From IMG/VR virus record IMGVR_UViG_3300032560_000068, positions 1-35,970 of that record: a DNA stretch of 35,970 nt. One strand, given 5' to 3'. Numbering within the stretch: the first letter of the stretch is position 1; each line of letters opens with the position of its first letter. The notes under the pieces were generated by a model. It ran no database searches. It was not told where the DNA came from and worked only from the letters and a program-made list of their open reading frames with translations. This document shows positions 5,511-13,099 of the stretch, piece after piece. The translations under genes and the position numbers were made by a program. The DNA is from a virus.

Positions 5511-5519
5511 ATGTATACT
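5492..5519 (+). promoter_or_regulatory. Possible promoter just after the terminator
   Basis: TTGCAT (5492-5497), a 16-base spacer and TATACT (5514-5519) could start transcription near 5526, just before the gene at 5546. The -35 is poor and overlaps the terminator stem, so this is tentative. It matters because otherwise the late block depends on readthrough. Confidence 0.3.
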
Positions 5520-5545
5520 CAGGGTTATCTGACGAGGTGTAGAGT

Positions 5546-5764
5546 ATGCAAAGAATAGAGATAGTAAAAGGTGTAGAGATGCCTAGTCCAAAAGTAATCT
5601 TTGATTACCCCTATGAGGAGATGGACGTGGGGGACTCGTTTGCTGTGCCTGTGGAATATCGGGACAAGGTATACAACGCCAACTACAGGGCTGGTAAACG
5701 CTTGGGGTACAAGTTCACTTGTAAGAGTAACGGGAACACATTGCACGTCTGGAGGGTAGCGTAA
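5546..5764 (+). CDS. Small conserved-type phage protein
   Basis: 72 aa. The pattern FDYPYEEMDVGDSFAVP, then a basic segment with AGKRLGYKFTCKS and an end LHVWRVA, resembles short proteins common in phages of proteobacteria, where a compact beta-rich fold is likely; their role is unknown. GAGGTG precedes ATG 5546, while an internal ATG at 5579 (MPSPKV) also has AAAGGTG, so the true start could be either. The stop TAA overlaps the next start (TAATG). First gene of the rightward block after the terminator. Confidence 0.65.
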   Translation: MQRIEIVKGVEMPSPKVIFDYPYEEMDVGDSFAVPVEYRDKVYNANYRAGKRLGYKFTCKSNGNTLHVWRVA

Positions 5765-5970
5765 TGAATGGTGGCAAGGTAAAGGCATTGGCTCACGAGG
5801 AGTTCACCCTGGTGGGCAGCCACAAGATCACGGCAACTGATCTGTTGGACCAGTACATGGTTTGGAGGTTGAAAGACACCATGAGTGACTGCGAGGCTTA
5901 CATGGAGCTGGAGGACATCAGGCTGGCCTGTAGGGTGCTGCTGAGGTTTATGGGGGAAGACGTTGGGTAA
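5764..5970 (+). CDS. Small helical hypothetical protein
   Basis: 68 aa, not recognised. After a short lead (HEEFTLVGSHKITATDLLDQ) the rest is helical and acidic (MSDCEAYMELEDIRLACRVLLRF). ATG 5764 overlaps the previous TAA, giving translational coupling, and its end overlaps the next ORF by 8 bases. It is part of a run of four tiny early genes and has no membrane segment or catalytic motif. Confidence 0.6.
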   Translation: MNGGKVKALAHEEFTLVGSHKITATDLLDQYMVWRLKDTMSDCEAYMELEDIRLACRVLLRFMGEDVG

Positions 5971-6169
5971 TCTGCTCTGGGAAGAAGAAGACGAACTGAG
6001 GGCACGGTGTCGTGTCTTGTGGGAGAGTCTTGTCCAGGTGCAGAGAGAGAAGAATAAATTGGTAGCAGAGGCATATGGGTATGGATTTGCAGAAGGATAT
6101 GCAACAGCAGTTGTACGCATCTCGTGTGAAACTCAGGAAGGAAATGCAACGTGCCCTCGCTTGCATTAG
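5963..6169 (+). CDS. Small acidic coiled-coil-like protein (TTG start)
   Basis: 68 aa from TTG 5963, which has GGGGGA just upstream. The sequence is helical with heptad-like spacing (LLWEEEDELRARCRVLWE, VQVQREKNKLVAEAY) then glycine/tyrosine-rich (GYGFAEGYATA). It overlaps the next ORF, in another frame, by up to 95 bases, which is unusual. Either the downstream gene starts later (ATG 6144, preceded by AGGAAGG) or the two share a dual-coded stretch. Function unknown. Confidence 0.5.
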   Translation: MGNLLWEEEDELRARCRVLWESLVQVQREKNKLVAEAYGYGFAEGYATAVVRISCETQEGNATCPRLH

Positions 6170-6317
6170 TAAACCGAGCAAGAGGAAGTTGGCAAAAGAG
6201 TGGCGTGAAACATATTCGGAGTTGTTTTACAAAGAGTTGATCAGCTGTGCCAAGAACAAAGAAGTGCGACTAGAGATTGCCAGGTGGGATGACGAAAGAA
6301 TGGGAAAACCTGAATGA
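6075..6317 (+). CDS. Small basic hypothetical protein
   Basis: 80 aa if it begins at ATG 6075, or 57 aa from ATG 6144 (MQRALACISK), which has the better ribosome site AGGAAGG. It is basic and helical (KPSKRKLAKEWRETYSEL, NKEVRLEIARWDDER). The stop TGA overlaps the next start as ATGA. The shorter form would nearly remove the odd overlap with the ORF at 5963. No family recognised; a nucleic-acid-binding role would fit the charge but is inference. Confidence 0.55.
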   Translation: MGMDLQKDMQQQLYASRVKLRKEMQRALACISKPSKRKLAKEWRETYSELFYKELISCAKNKEVRLEIARWDDERMGKPE

Positions 6318-7015
6318 ACAAAATAGCAGTGATCACGCCTTATTACAAAGAGAGTTTAGAGACGTTGAGTAAGTGCATGACGAGTGTGGGTCACCAGACG
6401 CACAATCATGTGTATCACTTCATGGTGGCAGACGGTTATCCTAATGAGGTGGTGGAGAAGTTGTCCTGGATCAAGCACATCACATTACCCAACAATGCGG
6501 ATTTTGGAGACACACCCAGAGGGGTGGGGGCTGCGGTAGCGTCTGCACAGGGGTACGACTACATTGCCTTTTTGGATGCAGACTGTTGGTATGAACCCAA
6601 TCATCTAGAGACAATGTTGGGGGTCATGAAGGAAGCCAACGTGGACGTGGTGACCTGTCCTAGAAACCTCTACAGAGAAGACGGCTCGTGGATGTGCGTG
6701 GACGAGGAGTCAGACGGCTATGACTTTAACGATACTAATTGTTATTTGTTTGGGCCTACAGCGCATCACCTGGCACGCAACTGGATGTTCAAGAGTAGAG
6801 CTGACTGTGCGGTAGGAGACCGTCATATGTGGGCAAACGTGAAGGCTCATAATGTCAGAGTAGCCAGATCATTAAAGCCTACAGTGAACTACAGTACCAG
6901 AGTAGTGCAGCACTACAAGGTGGTAGGAGAAGTGCCACCCGTTGACTCACAGATGATGATGGTCACAGACAAGACGGTAGAGATTTATAAACTAGCCAGG
7001 ATGATTTACAAATGA
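6314..7015 (+). CDS. Family-2-type glycosyltransferase
   Basis: 233 aa. The GT-A nucleotide-sugar fold is clear: an opening strand IAVITPYYKESLETL (residues 4-18), VADGYPNE (about 38-45), and the metal-binding motif FLDADCWYEPNHL near residue 90. The middle has DVVTCPRNLYREDG, then a GDRHMW segment at the usual position of the catalytic-base region. It probably transfers a sugar to a phage or host component; the acceptor is unknown. ATGA overlap with the previous gene and a 4-base overlap with the next one place it in one translational unit with another DxD protein, so the two may work in sequence. Confidence 0.8.
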   Translation: MNKIAVITPYYKESLETLSKCMTSVGHQTHNHVYHFMVADGYPNEVVEKLSWIKHITLPNNADFGDTPRGVGAAVASAQGYDYIAFLDADCWYEPNHLETMLGVMKEANVDVVTCPRNLYREDGSWMCVDEESDGYDFNDTNCYLFGPTAHHLARNWMFKSRADCAVGDRHMWANVKAHNVRVARSLKPTVNYSTRVVQHYKVVGEVPPVDSQMMMVTDKTVEIYKLARMIYK

Positions 7016-7677
7016 TGCAACCCCAGATTCACTGCTTACACTGGCCTAATGTAGACCGTCTCATTGTCAACGCTCACAAAGAAACCTGTGAGCATTTAGG
7101 CTTGACGGTGAACTACACAGAACAAGAGATACCCCACGGGATTTGGATGGACAACATCATGATGTCGAGCATGGCAGAGGTGAAGTTGTTTCTGGATATT
7201 GACTGCGTGCCACTCAACAAAGAGATTGTGGACAAGGCTATCTCATTTGCCCTCAACAACAAGAGCATGGTGGGCATTGCCCAGGTGAGTAATCACATAG
7301 CACCCTATTCACATATCTATGCAGCCCCCGCCTTCTTTGCCATTCACAGAGACATCTGGGATGATATGGGCAGACCCTCATTCTGCGAGAATGAGACGTG
7401 TGACGTGGGCGAGAACGTCAGCTATGCTGCAGAGATTTACAAGGTCAAATACAAGACTCTTTATCCAACACATTACTTTAAAGAACCTGAAGGCGGTGCG
7501 TGGGACTTACATACCTACGGCAAGTATGGCATTGGGACGCATTTTGAGGGGGGTGTGTTCCATTTGTATCAGGGTAGGATGCCTGACAATGCCAGGCTCT
7601 TTTACAACGTCTGTAAGGGCATTCGCAGCGGTGAGTTTAAGCATACCAACATGACCCCCTGTAGAACACCGCTATGA
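7012..7677 (+). CDS. Glycosyltransferase-like protein with DxD motif
   Basis: 221 aa. VKLFLDIDCVPLN near residue 63 matches the DxD strand of glycosyltransferases. It is followed by an aromatic loop AAPAFFAIHRDIWDDMGRP and a histidine/glycine-rich end (GIGTHFEGGVFHLYQGRM) like the acceptor-side region of GT-A enzymes. The N-terminal Rossmann part is shorter than in the gene upstream. It overlaps the upstream glycosyltransferase and the terminase gene by 4 bases each (ATGA), so all three are co-translated. Substrate unknown. Confidence 0.65.
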   Translation: MMQPQIHCLHWPNVDRLIVNAHKETCEHLGLTVNYTEQEIPHGIWMDNIMMSSMAEVKLFLDIDCVPLNKEIVDKAISFALNNKSMVGIAQVSNHIAPYSHIYAAPAFFAIHRDIWDDMGRPSFCENETCDVGENVSYAAEIYKVKYKTLYPTHYFKEPEGGAWDLHTYGKYGIGTHFEGGVFHLYQGRMPDNARLFYNVCKGIRSGEFKHTNMTPCRTPL

Positions 7678-9443
7678 ACTTCAACCTCCAGCAGTTCTAC
7701 AAGTTCTGCGCTGAACTCAAGATTGAGACCAAGGAAGAGGGTCTCAAGAAGATGGGCAAACTCCTGGGGACTCAATCGTATGTGATGGGTGAGATTGATA
7801 AGGGGTTAAAAGAAGATGTCCACTTTTTCGTCATACTCAAGGGAAGGCAGTTGGGGATCACCACAGTGTCGTTGGCATTGGATTTGTATTGGCAGTTCAC
7901 ACATCCTGGGTGGCAAGGAACACTCGTTGCAGATACAGAGGAGAACAGGGATATGTTCCGCTCAACATTGGGAATGTACATTGAGGGTCTACCCAAAGAG
8001 TACAAGATTCCGCTGGTGGCCCACAATCGCAACCAAATGGTCCTCAAGAACAGAAGTCGTATTTTCTATCAGATTGCGGGAAACAAAGCTCGACTGGGCC
8101 AAGGTAAGGCTATCACTTACTTACATGGTACAGAGACCGCATCCTGGGGAAATGAAGAAGGACTAGCCTCTCTCATTGCCTCACTCGCAGAGAAGAACCC
8201 AGAACGTCTATATCTTTTTGAATCCACAGCTCAAGGGTTCAATATGTTCCACGATATGTACAAGACGGCTAAGAAGGCACGCACCCAGCGTGCGATCTTC
8301 TGTGGCTGGTGGAGAAACGAATACTACAGCGTGGACGCTGAGTCTAAAGAGTACAAAGTGTATTGGGATGGCAAACTCAAGTCTGACGAGAAAGAGTGGG
8401 TCAGGGAAATCAAGAAGTTGTACGGAGTGGAGGTCAACAGCAGACAGATGGCCTGGTGGCGGTGGAAGATGGCAGAGGGGATCAAGGACGAGACCCTTAT
8501 GTATCAAGAGTTCCCGCCTACAGAGGACTATGCGTTTGTCATGACTGGCACGAGTTTCTTTTCTAACAGTCGCTGCACAGACGCAGCCAAGTATGCAAAG
8601 GGGTTGGACTATGAGTGTTACAGATACGCATTTGGGCAACTCTTTCAAGATACAGAGTGCCTTCAATCAACAGACCGTCTCGCTTCCCTTAGGATATGGC
8701 AACAACCAGTTGACTCAGCCTACTACGTCATCGGTGCTGATCCAGCCTATGGCTCATCAGACTGGGCCGATAGATTCTGCATACAGGTGTTTCGAGTATA
8801 TGCGGATGGTCTTGATCAAGTGGCAGAGTTTGCAACCTCAGAACTCAACACCTACCAATTCGCATGGGTTATTGCTCATCTGGCGGGGGCATACAAGAAT
8901 AGTACGCTCAACCTAGAAGTCAACGGCCCAGGTCAAGCCGTCATCAACGAACTAAGAAACCTTAAACGCCTGGCAGCTGCCATGACAGGTGACACAGGCC
9001 GAGGCTTGATGGACGTGCTGGGCAGTATGTCTAACTACATCTGGAGACGCATGGACAACATGGGAGGACTCTCCTCCTCCATTGGGTTTGTGACCAGCTC
9101 CAGTTCTAAAGAGCGGATGCTGTCCTACATGAAAGATTATTTTGAACGGGGCATGATGGGCATCTTCAGCATGGACACGCTAGAAGAAATGAAGGGCATT
9201 GTGCGAGAGAACGGGTTTATTGGCGCACCAGGCCGTGGCAAGGATGACCGAGTGATAGCAGCTGCTCTAGCAACGATTGCGTGGGCAGAACAAGTGCAGC
9301 CAAGGCTAATTGGTATGCGTCTGTCAAAAGAGATGTCTCTGAAACAAGACGAGTACACGCCAGAACAACTTGCAGTTGGCAAGAATGTATCCAACTACTT
9401 AAAGATGATCGGAGTCTACGGTGGAAAAGACGCACGCTCTTAG
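7674..9443 (+). CDS. terL: Terminase large subunit (ATPase and nuclease)
   Basis: 589 aa, a usual length. The packaging ATPase has a variant Walker A in ILKGRQLGITT (about 55-64), a Walker B-like strand ITYLHGTETASW (about 147-158) and a motif III-like FESTAQG. The C-terminal RNase-H-like nuclease has its acidic residues at D356 (IGADPAYGSSD), E415 (LNLEVNGPG) and D524/D525 (RGKDDRVIAA). The enzyme threads DNA into the prohead through the portal encoded at 10336. I recognise no small subunit for certain; the neighbouring gene at 9421 is a positional candidate. The circular closure of the window fits headful packaging. Confidence 0.93.
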   Translation: MNFNLQQFYKFCAELKIETKEEGLKKMGKLLGTQSYVMGEIDKGLKEDVHFFVILKGRQLGITTVSLALDLYWQFTHPGWQGTLVADTEENRDMFRSTLGMYIEGLPKEYKIPLVAHNRNQMVLKNRSRIFYQIAGNKARLGQGKAITYLHGTETASWGNEEGLASLIASLAEKNPERLYLFESTAQGFNMFHDMYKTAKKARTQRAIFCGWWRNEYYSVDAESKEYKVYWDGKLKSDEKEWVREIKKLYGVEVNSRQMAWWRWKMAEGIKDETLMYQEFPPTEDYAFVMTGTSFFSNSRCTDAAKYAKGLDYECYRYAFGQLFQDTECLQSTDRLASLRIWQQPVDSAYYVIGADPAYGSSDWADRFCIQVFRVYADGLDQVAEFATSELNTYQFAWVIAHLAGAYKNSTLNLEVNGPGQAVINELRNLKRLAAAMTGDTGRGLMDVLGSMSNYIWRRMDNMGGLSSSIGFVTSSSSKERMLSYMKDYFERGMMGIFSMDTLEEMKGIVRENGFIGAPGRGKDDRVIAAALATIAWAEQVQPRLIGMRLSKEMSLKQDEYTPEQLAVGKNVSNYLKMIGVYGGKDARS

Positions 9444-9819
9444 CAAACAACAGCTCATGAAAGAGATCAAACTGTTCTTTAAGGACAAGGACAGGGGCAT
9501 TTCTATTGAACTGTTTGGGGAATTGGCGGGTTTATCTAAGCTGCACATGGAAGAAGTGTTTGTCAGAGAGACCAGACCCTTGACTGAATACACCCAAAAG
9601 AGAGTTAATAGGGCCTATGCCATCTGGAAAACAGGTAGAGTGAAGGTTATGCGTAAGTATTCTGGGCACAGATATGTGGATTTCAGGAAAGAACCAGAGA
9701 TTCCACTTGTCCCGCACCTCAAAATTGAAATGATCAACGGGGTAGCAAAGGTCAAACTAGGGGCTGTAAACAGGCATGATTACAGCAATTTCAACGAAAT
9801 TTTGTCAAAAAGGGGGTAA
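9421..9819 (+). CDS. Hypothetical protein next to terminase (GTG start)
   Basis: 132 aa from GTG 9421, overlapping the terminase 3' end by 23 bases. An alternative ATG lies at 9457. The first 70 residues look like a helix-turn-helix unit (SIELFGELAGLSKLHMEEVFV then TEYTQKRVNRAYAIW), which would suit DNA recognition. The C-terminus is strand-rich and basic. By position and the HTH-like part it could be a terminase small subunit, but small subunits usually precede the large one and I cannot confirm the family. Confidence 0.5.
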   Translation: MEKTHALSKQQLMKEIKLFFKDKDRGISIELFGELAGLSKLHMEEVFVRETRPLTEYTQKRVNRAYAIWKTGRVKVMRKYSGHRYVDFRKEPEIPLVPHLKIEMINGVAKVKLGAVNRHDYSNFNEILSKRG

Positions 9820-9820
9820 T

Positions 9821-10339
9821 ATGGGTGTTTTAAAGGACTATTTTTGCGATTCTCACGGTGTATTTGAGTCTAGAGAGGCCAAATGCCCGATCAAAGGCTG
9901 CAATGCTGCTTTATCGGTGGTTTTTTTGCAACCAGTGGCTATAAAGTCCGCAAAAACCACAAAAACAGATAAAAACCTGAAACAACTGGCTATGGACTTT
10001 GACATGACCGACATCAAGTCCACAAGGGCGGGTGAGCATCAAACTGGCTACTTAAAACGCAAAAATAAGCTGTCAGACAAGGAATTTGCCCAGGCTACAG
10101 AGGCTATGGAGGCCAACAACAAGCGCATGGCAGAAGAAAAGAAAGAACCACGGCCTGGGGATAGCGTGATGTGGGGCAATGGTGGTAATATCAACCTTAA
10201 ATCTGTGATGGGCGGGCAATTTAAGGCCGTCAAAGACGAATCTGTTTCCATTATGCCCAGAGATATAGGACAATTCACACCACCCAAGGCGGGTGCTGGG
10301 ACAATGGTTGATCACGAGGGTCTGAAAGTACAAACATGA
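9821..10339 (+). CDS. Zinc-ribbon-like virion-region hypothetical protein
   Basis: 172 aa from ATG 9821, chosen because AAGGGGG lies 5-9 bases upstream; a longer frame from 9776 lacks a site. The N-terminus CDSHGVFESREAKCPIKGC has the CxxH...CxxxxC spacing of a small zinc-ribbon. The rest is polar and charged (LSDKEFAQATEAMEANNKRM), followed by a flexible end. It lies between terminase and portal and overlaps the portal start by ATGA. It may be a minor head or portal-associated protein. Not recognised by name. Confidence 0.6.
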   Translation: MGVLKDYFCDSHGVFESREAKCPIKGCNAALSVVFLQPVAIKSAKTTKTDKNLKQLAMDFDMTDIKSTRAGEHQTGYLKRKNKLSDKEFAQATEAMEANNKRMAEEKKEPRPGDSVMWGNGGNINLKSVMGGQFKAVKDESVSIMPRDIGQFTPPKAGAGTMVDHEGLKVQT

Positions 10340-11958
10340 AGATACCCAAGAATGCGCTAGATCGAGATGAGTTCTTTAAGGAGATCATCTACAAATGTGA
10401 AGTCTCTATAGGCTCTCGCAAGATTGACTACGCATCTCTCAGAAACTGGTATCTGTTTGGCAATGGGCCTGATGAAGCCCCAGCCCTCTACAACAAAATC
10501 TTCCCACACCTAGACCAGCTGACCTCGTTTCTCTACTCAGCAGAAACCACCAGGTTCAGCATTAACTTAGGTGCGTCTATTCCTGAGAACGAACACCAGA
10601 AAGTGCCCGTCCTCACAAAAGCACTCAATGACGAGTGGCTCAACTCCAACGCTGATCAGGTGTTCTCTACCGCCACTACCTGGTCACTGGTCTACGGCAC
10701 GGCCTACGTCAAACTCATCATGAACAACGGCATTCACCCGTACATGGTTGAACCAGGCAGTGTGGGCGTGTTGCGTGAAGACATCACCTACACAGACCGA
10801 CAAGAGGCGTTGGTTCAGAAATACTACATCACCAAGTCTGAGTTGTATGCACGCCTGTACTCGCACCCTAGACGGGAAGAAATTGTGAACCGTGTTGGCT
10901 CGATGCCTCACGAAAGAACAGAGATTGCAAACGGGCTAGAGCGGATCATCATTAGCCAGTCCAACCCCACCATCTACGGTAACGTCAACCTAGACTTGGC
11001 GGGGGGCAACAGATACAAAGCCGAGGTGTCAGAAGATACGGTTGAAATGACCGAGTTGTGGATATGGGATGATGACATTGCTGACTACCGTGTAGTCACA
11101 AAAGCTGATCCAGACGTGATCATTTATGACCGTCCAGGTGAGTCCCTCTTCATGAAGGGTGAGTTGCCATTTGTCCAACTATGCCCCAACCCGCTTTACG
11201 ATTACTACTGGGGTGCGTCTGAAGTACAACGCCTGGTCTACTTGCAGCAGCTGCGTAACAGACGCATGACTGAGATTCTAGACTTGCTGTCTAAACAAGT
11301 TAGTCCACCCACGGCCTTGATCGGGTTCACGGGTATCTTAGATGAAAAGAACTTTGCGTTGAACCGTGCGGGTGGTTTACTGTCTACAGATATGCCCAAC
11401 GCAAAAGTAGAGAAGATGGCCCCAAATATGCCACCTGATCTATTCACAGAAATCAGAGAGATAGATGCCATGTTTGAGGAGGCCAGCGGTATTGGCAACG
11501 TCCTCTCAGGCAAGGGTGAAGCTGGGGTGAGGTCAGCGGGTCATGCAAGTCAACTGGCTCGTCTAGGTTCTTCTAGAACTAAAAAGCGTGCACTTGTAAT
11601 TGAGGATAGCCTGGAGAAAGTGGCAACTCTCTACCTCAAAGCTATGCAGCAGTATGACGATACAAGGTTCAAAGACACTCAAGGCCACACGTTTATTGCC
11701 GAGCAGTTCACCAGTAACTTTACTGTGAAGGTGGATGCACACAGCAACTCCCCCATCTTCATGGAAGACAACAGACAGATGGCCTTCAACCTCTTCAAGG
11801 CTGGTGTGATCGACAAGGAGTCATTGATTGACCTGGTTGAACCACCCATGAAAGAAGAGTTGAAGTCACGTCTCAAGAAAATGGAGGCTACTAAAGCTGG
11901 GCAACCCCCAGCTCCTCCATCTCACAAAGAGAAACCCGATCTCAAAAAGGTAGGTTAA
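10336..11958 (+). CDS. Portal protein
   Basis: 540 aa. Position immediately after terminase, length and sequence style fit podovirus portal proteins, which form the dodecameric ring for DNA entry and exit. Visible marks are an alpha/beta clip and wing region with GASEVQRLVYLQQLRNRRMTE, a long stem-helix region, and GKGEAGVRSAGHASQLARLG (around 395-415), a segment often seen in phage portals. The C-terminal 40 residues are charged and proline-rich (PPMKEELKSRLKKMEATKAG) like a flexible barrel end. A segment after residue 135 (VGVLREDITYTDRQEALVQ) is beta-rich. Confidence 0.8.
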   Translation: MKIPKNALDRDEFFKEIIYKCEVSIGSRKIDYASLRNWYLFGNGPDEAPALYNKIFPHLDQLTSFLYSAETTRFSINLGASIPENEHQKVPVLTKALNDEWLNSNADQVFSTATTWSLVYGTAYVKLIMNNGIHPYMVEPGSVGVLREDITYTDRQEALVQKYYITKSELYARLYSHPRREEIVNRVGSMPHERTEIANGLERIIISQSNPTIYGNVNLDLAGGNRYKAEVSEDTVEMTELWIWDDDIADYRVVTKADPDVIIYDRPGESLFMKGELPFVQLCPNPLYDYYWGASEVQRLVYLQQLRNRRMTEILDLLSKQVSPPTALIGFTGILDEKNFALNRAGGLLSTDMPNAKVEKMAPNMPPDLFTEIREIDAMFEEASGIGNVLSGKGEAGVRSAGHASQLARLGSSRTKKRALVIEDSLEKVATLYLKAMQQYDDTRFKDTQGHTFIAEQFTSNFTVKVDAHSNSPIFMEDNRQMAFNLFKAGVIDKESLIDLVEPPMKEELKSRLKKMEATKAGQPPAPPSHKEKPDLKKVG

Positions 11959-11960
11959 TC

Positions 11961-12131
11961 ATGGCAACAAAGAATGTGGGCGGTCCACAAACTCAACCCC
12001 GTGCAGATCAACCCAGAGTCAGCTCTGAAACGCTGAAACGGGAATCAACAGGACCTGGTTTGACATACCGTCAGACTGGTGTTAAAAACTCGTCTGGAGG
12101 TAGGACTCAACGGTCTTACGCCAGAACTTAA
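11961..12131 (+). CDS. Small polar phage protein, 56 aa
   Basis: ATG 11961 to TAA 12131, two bases after the portal stop. GGTAGG about 8 bases upstream is the ribosome site. The product is polar, glycine/arginine-rich and probably disordered (MATKNVGGPQTQP, LKRESTGPGLTYRQTG, RTQRSYART). It is one of three consecutive tiny ORFs between portal and the proline-rich gene. It might be a small head or cement component; function unknown. Confidence 0.6.
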   Translation: MATKNVGGPQTQPRADQPRVSSETLKRESTGPGLTYRQTGVKNSSGGRTQRSYART

Positions 12132-12144
12132 TCAGGAGGTTGTT

Positions 12145-12186
12145 ATGTACAAAGTTCACAAACGTGGTCGTAAAACACGCAGATAA
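12145..12186 (+). CDS. 13-residue highly basic peptide MYKVHKRGRKTRR
   Basis: A perfect AGGAGG at 12134-12139 is followed by ATG 12145; the frame ends with TAA at 12186. Eight of 13 residues are K, R or H. With so strong an initiation site in a late virion operon, translation is plausible despite the size. A second tiny basic ORF follows at 12256. Such peptides could bind packaged DNA or RNA or act as leaders; no family can be assigned to so short a sequence. Confidence 0.5.
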   Translation: MYKVHKRGRKTRR

Positions 12187-12255
12187 GTCTTCTTTGCAAA
12201 GGAAGAGGGTATGGTTTCTCCCCTAATCGAGAAACCGCTTGTTCAGGAGATTGCC

Positions 12256-12288
12256 ATGCGTAAAGCTCGTAAACATAAGCGTAAGTAA
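12256..12288 (+). CDS. 10-residue highly basic peptide MRKARKHKRK
   Basis: CAGGAGATTGCC precedes ATG 12256, a strong site with normal spacing, and TAA ends at 12288. Eight of ten residues are K, R or H. It repeats the design of the peptide at 12145-12186 (strong ribosome site, tiny basic product) without being a sequence duplicate, which argues against chance. Confidence 0.45.
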   Translation: MRKARKHKRK

Positions 12289-12309
12289 TCCCTTGGGATG
12301 AACCGACAT

Positions 12310-12337
12310 TGGGGGGTATGTCGCTAAATACCCCCCA
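12310..12337 (+). other. Perfect 10-bp hairpin TGGGGGGTAT/ATACCCCCCA
   Basis: The stem arms 12310-12319 and 12328-12337 enclose the 8-base loop GTCGCTAA. No U-run follows, so it is not a classical terminator on the + strand. It stands after the tiny basic ORFs and just before an internal promoter. Likely a transcript-stabilising or processing hairpin, or a partial terminator. Confidence 0.55.
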
Positions 12338-12342
12338 CCCAC

Positions 12343-12373
12343 TTGACAGAAAGTTTGTAAGTGGTTACAAACT
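12343..12373 (+). promoter_or_regulatory. Internal sigma70-like promoter overlapped by a 9-bp inverted repeat
   Basis: TTGACA (12343-12348, perfect) with a 17-base spacer and TACAAA (12366-12371, four of six) could initiate transcription near 12378, just ahead of the ribosome site AAGGAG for ATG 12390. AGTTTGTAA (12352-12360) and TTACAAACT (12365-12373) are perfect inverted repeats covering the spacer and -10, so the site could be an operator. It would separately drive scaffold and capsid genes. Confidence 0.5.
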
Positions 12374-12389
12374 AGGGCAAGGAGAATTT

Positions 12390-12887
12390 ATGAGTGTTCC
12401 GCAAGACAAATTGATGGAGTTAATGGGTGGCCCACGGTCAGCTGGCGCACCTCCACCTGTATTGCCCACCTCTGCTGGCATGGGGTCTGCCCCGCCTGAT
12501 GCAGAAACACCTCCTATGGGTTCGCCCATGTCCACACCTGAACCCAAGATGGGGACAAAACAAGCAGCAATGATCAACCTTGGCATGGCGCAAGACTTGC
12601 TAGAGCAGTCCTTGGCCTCTATCGGTTCAGACTCAGAAGAAGGCAAGTCTATCCTGGCTGCCATCTCTACGCTGAACAAAGTGCTTGGTCCACGCAAGAA
12701 TAAAACAAACGAGTTGCAGCAGTCTGAAATTATCCAGATGCTACAGTCTTTACCTCAAGCTGGCGGTGCTACTCCAGAGAGTAAAGCACTTGCAGCTGCA
12801 CCCCTTCCTGGTATGACACCACCTGGTGGTGGAATGCCTCCACCCCCCCCACCTCCCCCAGGCGGTGGTATGCCCCCCCCAATGTAA
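12390..12887 (+). CDS. Proline/glycine-rich head-region protein
   Basis: 165 aa from ATG 12390, with AAGGAG at the right distance; a longer frame from 12309 runs through the hairpin and promoter and is not supported. Residues 1-55 are proline/methionine/glycine-rich, the centre is helical (AAMINLGMAQDLLEQSLASI, SILAAISTLNKVLG), and the C-terminus is a run of prolines bounded by PGGGMPPP repeats. Such proteins often occur near scaffold genes in marine and freshwater podoviruses; role unknown, possibly head assembly. The terminal CCCCCCC tracts are slippage-prone. Confidence 0.65.
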   Translation: MSVPQDKLMELMGGPRSAGAPPPVLPTSAGMGSAPPDAETPPMGSPMSTPEPKMGTKQAAMINLGMAQDLLEQSLASIGSDSEEGKSILAAISTLNKVLGPRKNKTNELQQSEIIQMLQSLPQAGGATPESKALAAAPLPGMTPPGGGMPPPPPPPPGGGMPPPM

Positions 12888-12896
12888 GGAGCGATC

Positions 12897-13079
12897 ATGG
12901 ACTTATTCAAACCCAGAGGTTCGTCTACTCCCCGTAGACCCACAGACAACAATCAAAAAAACGGTGTCGTGATCAACACGCCTCGTTATTCTCAACTCGG
13001 TGGCTTGTCTGGCGCAACAAAAACTGGTTTTCAAGGCATGAAAGTTGAGAAACCAGCTGACGGCAAAAAAGTAATCTAA
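12897..13079 (+). CDS. Small basic hypothetical protein
   Basis: 60 aa. AAGGAG lies 7 bases before ATG 12897. The product is basic and polar, likely disordered (LFKPRGSSTPRRPTDNN, GATKTGFQGMKVEKPADG). It lies between the proline-rich gene and the scaffold-like gene within the head module. No family recognised; an internal head or assembly peptide is possible. Confidence 0.6.
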   Translation: MDLFKPRGSSTPRRPTDNNQKNGVVINTPRYSQLGGLSGATKTGFQGMKVEKPADGKKVI

Positions 13080-13099
13080 CACGGTAAGAGGGTAACAAA

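Noticed and set aside
12830-12887. Possible frameshift or assembly error in the C-tracts of the proline-rich gene
   Set aside because: The frame remains open and ends normally right before a good ribosome site for the next gene, so no error needs to be assumed.
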